Source: Sphingomonas sp. CBMAI 2297
GTDB lineage: Bacteria > Pseudomonadota > Alphaproteobacteria > Sphingomonadales > Sphingomonadaceae
Direction of reading: 5' to 3'
DNA: 64,000 bases
NCBI RefSeq assembly: GCF_029870595.1
Contig: NZ_JAPDIR010000005.1
Span: 62,001 to 126,000 of the forward strand
Shown: in pieces, positions 61,979 through 64,000 of the stretch
How positions within the stretch are numbered: position 1 is the first letter of the stretch
How the letters are laid out: every line of letters starts with the position of its first letter
The notes under the pieces: generated by a model
Told to the model about the DNA's origin: nothing
Database searches by the model: none
What the model saw: the letters and a program-made list of their open reading frames with translations, nothing else
Position numbers and translations under genes: made by a program

Positions 61979-62464
61979 TTGGCGGCTTTCGAGGAGAACC
62001 TGCTGGCGCTGCTGCCGCGATTGCGGCGCTTCGCCCGCGCACTCGCCCGTGACGCCGCCGATGCCGACGATCTGTGTCAGGTGGCGCTGGAAAAGGCGCT
62101 GCTGGCACGCGCATCATGGCAGCCAGGCACACGGATGGACAGTTGGATGTACCGGATCATGCGCAACAGCTGGATCGACGTCACCCGCAGCCGCGCCCGC
62201 GCCGCGCAGACTTTCGTCGATGCCGATGCAGGGCTCGGTGTCGGCGCCGATGGTGGGGCCGAGGCGCGCGTGGCGCTCGGCGAGATCGACGTCGCGCTAC
62301 ACATGCTGCCCGATGAGCAGCGCGAGGCGGTGGCGCTCGTGTTGGTCGAGGGGCTGGCGTACAAGGAGGCAGCCGAGATCCTCGACGTGCCGATGGGCAC
62401 ACTGACTTCCCGGCTGGTGCGCGGGCGACAGGCGCTGATGGCGCGGTTGGGAGAAGCGGCATGA
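61979..62464 (+). CDS. ECF RNA polymerase sigma factor
   Basis: 161 residues starting at TTG with AGAGGA seven bases upstream. Region 2 (FARALARDAADADDLCQVALEKALLARASWQPGTRMDSWMYRIMRNSWIDVTRSRARA) and region 4 (LPDEQREAVALVLVEGLAYKEAAEILDVPMGTLTSRLVRGRQAL) are complete. Its stop overlaps the anti-sigma start (ATGA). It probably transcribes its own gene, the divergent subtilase and the PRC-like gene from a shared element. Confidence 0.93.
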   Translation: MAAFEENLLALLPRLRRFARALARDAADADDLCQVALEKALLARASWQPGTRMDSWMYRIMRNSWIDVTRSRARAAQTFVDADAGLGVGADGGAEARVALGEIDVALHMLPDEQREAVALVLVEGLAYKEAAEILDVPMGTLTSRLVRGRQALMARLGEAA

Positions 62465-63147
62465 GCATCGATCCCGAGGTGCTGATGGCCTATGCCGATG
62501 GCGAACTGGGCCCGCTCGAGGCCAGGCGCGTGGAGCGCGCCATTGCCGAGGATCCGGCGCTCGGCGAGGAAGTCGCGCGCCACCGCGCGCTGCGTGCCCG
62601 GCTGAGCGGCCATTTCGCACCCGTGACGGAGGAGCCCGTTCCCGATCGGCTTGCCGCGATGCTGCGCAGCAACCTGGTCGAGCTTCCGGTACGCAAGCCC
62701 GTCGCGCGCATTGCCGCATGGATGCGCTTGGGGGGCGCGGCGGCGGCGTCGCTCGTGCTCGGACTCGCCATCGGGCATGGCCTGCGGGACAGGGGCGTCG
62801 TCCAAACCCGAAGCGACCAACTGTACGCCGCCGGTACTTTGGCCAGCGCGCTCGATGGCAAGCTCGCCGCGGACCAGGGCGCGACCCAGGTGCCCGTGAC
62901 CTTCCGCGATGCCGGAGGCAGCTATTGCCGCGTCTTCATCTCGCGGGCCGTGGAGGGCATCGCATGTCATGACAGCCAAGGCTGGGCACTGCGCCAGACC
63001 CGTGCAGGTGGTGCCATGGCGAAGACCGACTATGTCCAGGCAGGCTCCACCGGCGCGGCCGTGATGGCGGCGGCGCAGGAGATGATGGCAGGCGCTCCGC
63101 TGGACGCCACGATGGAAGCCCGGGCGCGGGCTTCCGGGTGGAGATGA
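62461..63147 (+). CDS. Membrane-anchored anti-sigma factor
   Basis: 228 residues. N-terminal cytoplasmic zinc-less ASD-like part (LMAYADGELGPLEARRVERAIAEDPALGEEVARHRALRARL), one membrane helix (about 92-108, GGAAAASLVLGLAIGHGL) and a periplasmic domain with two Cys (GGSYCRVFISRAVEGIACHDSQGWAL) that could form a disulfide sensor. Coupled to the sigma gene, so it should hold the sigma factor until an envelope signal, perhaps proteolysis, releases it. Confidence 0.88.
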   Translation: MSIDPEVLMAYADGELGPLEARRVERAIAEDPALGEEVARHRALRARLSGHFAPVTEEPVPDRLAAMLRSNLVELPVRKPVARIAAWMRLGGAAAASLVLGLAIGHGLRDRGVVQTRSDQLYAAGTLASALDGKLAADQGATQVPVTFRDAGGSYCRVFISRAVEGIACHDSQGWALRQTRAGGAMAKTDYVQAGSTGAAVMAAAQEMMAGAPLDATMEARARASGWR

Positions 63148-63249
63148 ACGGCCGGGAGAATTGGAAAAGGGCTGGGTTGCGCCCATTTCCAGTCGCTCCG
63201 GTTGTCCCGCATCGAGCCGGCTTCAATCGATCGGTGTCGTGCGCAAGCG

Positions 63250-63284
63250 GACGGAGGCGCCCGGCGAGGCCGGGTACCTCCGTC
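63250..63284. terminator. Strong interrupted hairpin between convergent genes
   Basis: Eight-base arms GACGGAGG (63250-63257) and CCTCCGTC (63277-63284) enclose a second stem CCGGC/GCCGG with loop GAG. Likely ends both the anti-sigma transcript and the S9 peptidase transcript. Confidence 0.65.
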
Positions 63285-63291
63285 AGCGGCA

Positions 63292-64000
63292 TCAGCGGGC
63301 CGGCAGGCTCGCCGCCAGGCCGCTCACGAACTCGGCACCCGCCGGCACCTGCGCGGTCGATGCCTTGATCGAATCGCCGATCGGCTCGGCGCGGCCGCCA
63401 AGGCATTTGCCGAGGAAATTCTCGGCCACCGCATTGAAGGCGATATTGTTCTGGGGGCGGGCGAAACCATGGCCTTCGTCGGGGAACAGGACATAGGTCA
63501 CCGGAATGTTCTTGGCGCGCATCGCCGCGACGATCTGGTCCGATTCCGCCTTGTTGACCCGCGGATCGTTGGCGCCCTGGCCGATCAGCAGCGGGCGGAC
63601 GATCGCATCGGCCTTGTAGAGCGGTGAGGCCGCATCGAGGAGCTTGCGTCCCTCCTCGGTCGTCGGGTCTCCCATCCGCTTGTAGAATTGCTGCTTGCCG
63701 GCCTCCCAATAGGGCGGGATCGTCTTGAGCAGGGTCTGCAGATTGGACGGCCCGACGATATCGACGCCGCAGGCAAACGCAGTCGGAGTGAAGGTAACCC
63801 CGGCAAGGGTGGCATAGCCGCCGTATGAGCCGCCCATGATCGCGACCTTGTCCGGGGTGGTCACGCCCCGCGCCACCGCCCAGCCGACCGCATCGAGCAG
63901 GTCGTCGTGCATCTTGCGGCCCCATTGCAGGTTGCCGGCGGTTATGAAGTTCTTTCCGAAACCGGTCGAGCCGCGATAGTTGACCGACAGCACCGCATAG
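63292..64000 (-). CDS. S9-family peptidase (prolyl oligopeptidase/acylaminoacyl-peptidase type), C-terminal part
   Basis: At least 235 residues; the start is beyond the right edge. Alpha/beta hydrolase catalytic triad: Ser in [12 protein letters not shown], Asp in GQGANDPRV, His in [10 protein letters not shown]; the upstream [12 protein letters not shown] and [16 protein letters not shown] are typical S9 segments. The missing N-terminal part should hold the beta-propeller and probably a signal peptide. Peptide degradation in the periplasm. Confidence 0.93.
   Translation of the reverse strand, partial: YAVLSVNYRGSTGFGKNFITAGNLQWGRKMHDDLLDAVGWAVARGVTTPDKVAIMGGSYGGYATLAGVTFTPTAFACGVDIVGPSNLQTLLKTIPPYWEAGKQQFYKRMGDPTTEEGRKLLDAASPLYKADAIVRPLLIGQGANDPRVNKAESDQIVAAMRAKNIPVTYVLFPDEGHGFARPQNNIAFNAVAENFLGKCLGGRAEPIGDSIKASTAQVPAGAEFVSGLAASLPAR

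Noticed and set aside
1-64000. CRISPR array, rRNA operon, prophage or insertion sequence
   Set aside because: No regularly spaced repeats, rRNA segments, integrase, transposase or phage structural genes were seen; the only mobile-type gene set is the toxin-antitoxin pair.

Overview
The window reads as chromosomal DNA of a GC-rich alphaproteobacterium of the Sphingomonadaceae (Sphingomonas-like). The reasons are the paralogous TonB-dependent receptors, the receptor/SapC/cupin-like/tryptophan-halogenase gene set, hrcA-grpE, rph-rdgB, and many 12-bp-arm REP-like palindromes between genes. Assignments are by recognition of protein families and motifs; no database search was run.

Layout. 1-4464: peptidoglycan-recycling pair (Mpl-like ligase and LD-carboxypeptidase, divergent), then a methyltransferase and a glyoxalase-fold protein. 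4611-11429: DEDDh exonuclease, thrS with a tail of small overlapping genes (membrane protein, YnfA, YjaB-like acetyltransferase), a membrane glycosyltransferase-like protein, infC (probably starting at AUA) and a secreted GH16 glucanase. 11515-16547: glyoxalase-fold protein, glnD, ferredoxin-NADP reductase and a Fur-box-preceded small gene, DUF1003 protein. 16996-19152: HTH-plus-membrane-segment regulator, two small genes, short RadC. 19233-25752: grpE, hrcA, lipoprotein, rph, rdgB, tRNA-Tyr, M28 peptidase, rlmB. 25830-32754: ferredoxin, AlkA-type glycosylase, pentapeptide protein, fructokinase, large TonB-dependent receptor, aldo/keto reductase. 32838-37272: a tight three-gene operon of a four-helix membrane protein, a DyP-type peroxidase and an atypical cytochrome P450. 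37458-44157: GH43 hydrolase, TRIC-family channel, orphan tryptophan halogenase, alginate-export porin, CPA2 antiporter. 44366-45087: Phd/PIN toxin-antitoxin. 45304-49083: response regulator and a thiolase/SDR/CoA-transferase set for acyl-CoA breakdown. 49376-59128: msrB, the receptor-SapC-cupin-halogenase operon, luciferase-like monooxygenase, LysR regulator. 59234-64000: small genes, a PRC-barrel-like secreted protein, a subtilase divergent from an ECF sigma/anti-sigma pair, and a partial S9 peptidase.

How parts work together. The strongest new signal is at the right end. The ECF sigma gene, the divergent subtilase gene and the secreted PRC-like gene all carry the same two-block element (GGATKAAACGS, ten bases, SCGTT) at plausible promoter distance. 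Between sigma and subtilase one 32-bp near-palindrome supplies both directions. This looks like a small autoregulated envelope-stress regulon. The membrane protein/DyP/P450 operon is the best candidate for an undescribed oxidative enzyme system: its P450 lacks the usual I-helix oxygen-activation residues and has no redox partner beside it, but it is overlapped by a peroxidase gene. Carbohydrate uptake is a second theme: two TonB-dependent receptors, fructokinase, GH16, GH43, and two LacI-type operator-like palindromes.
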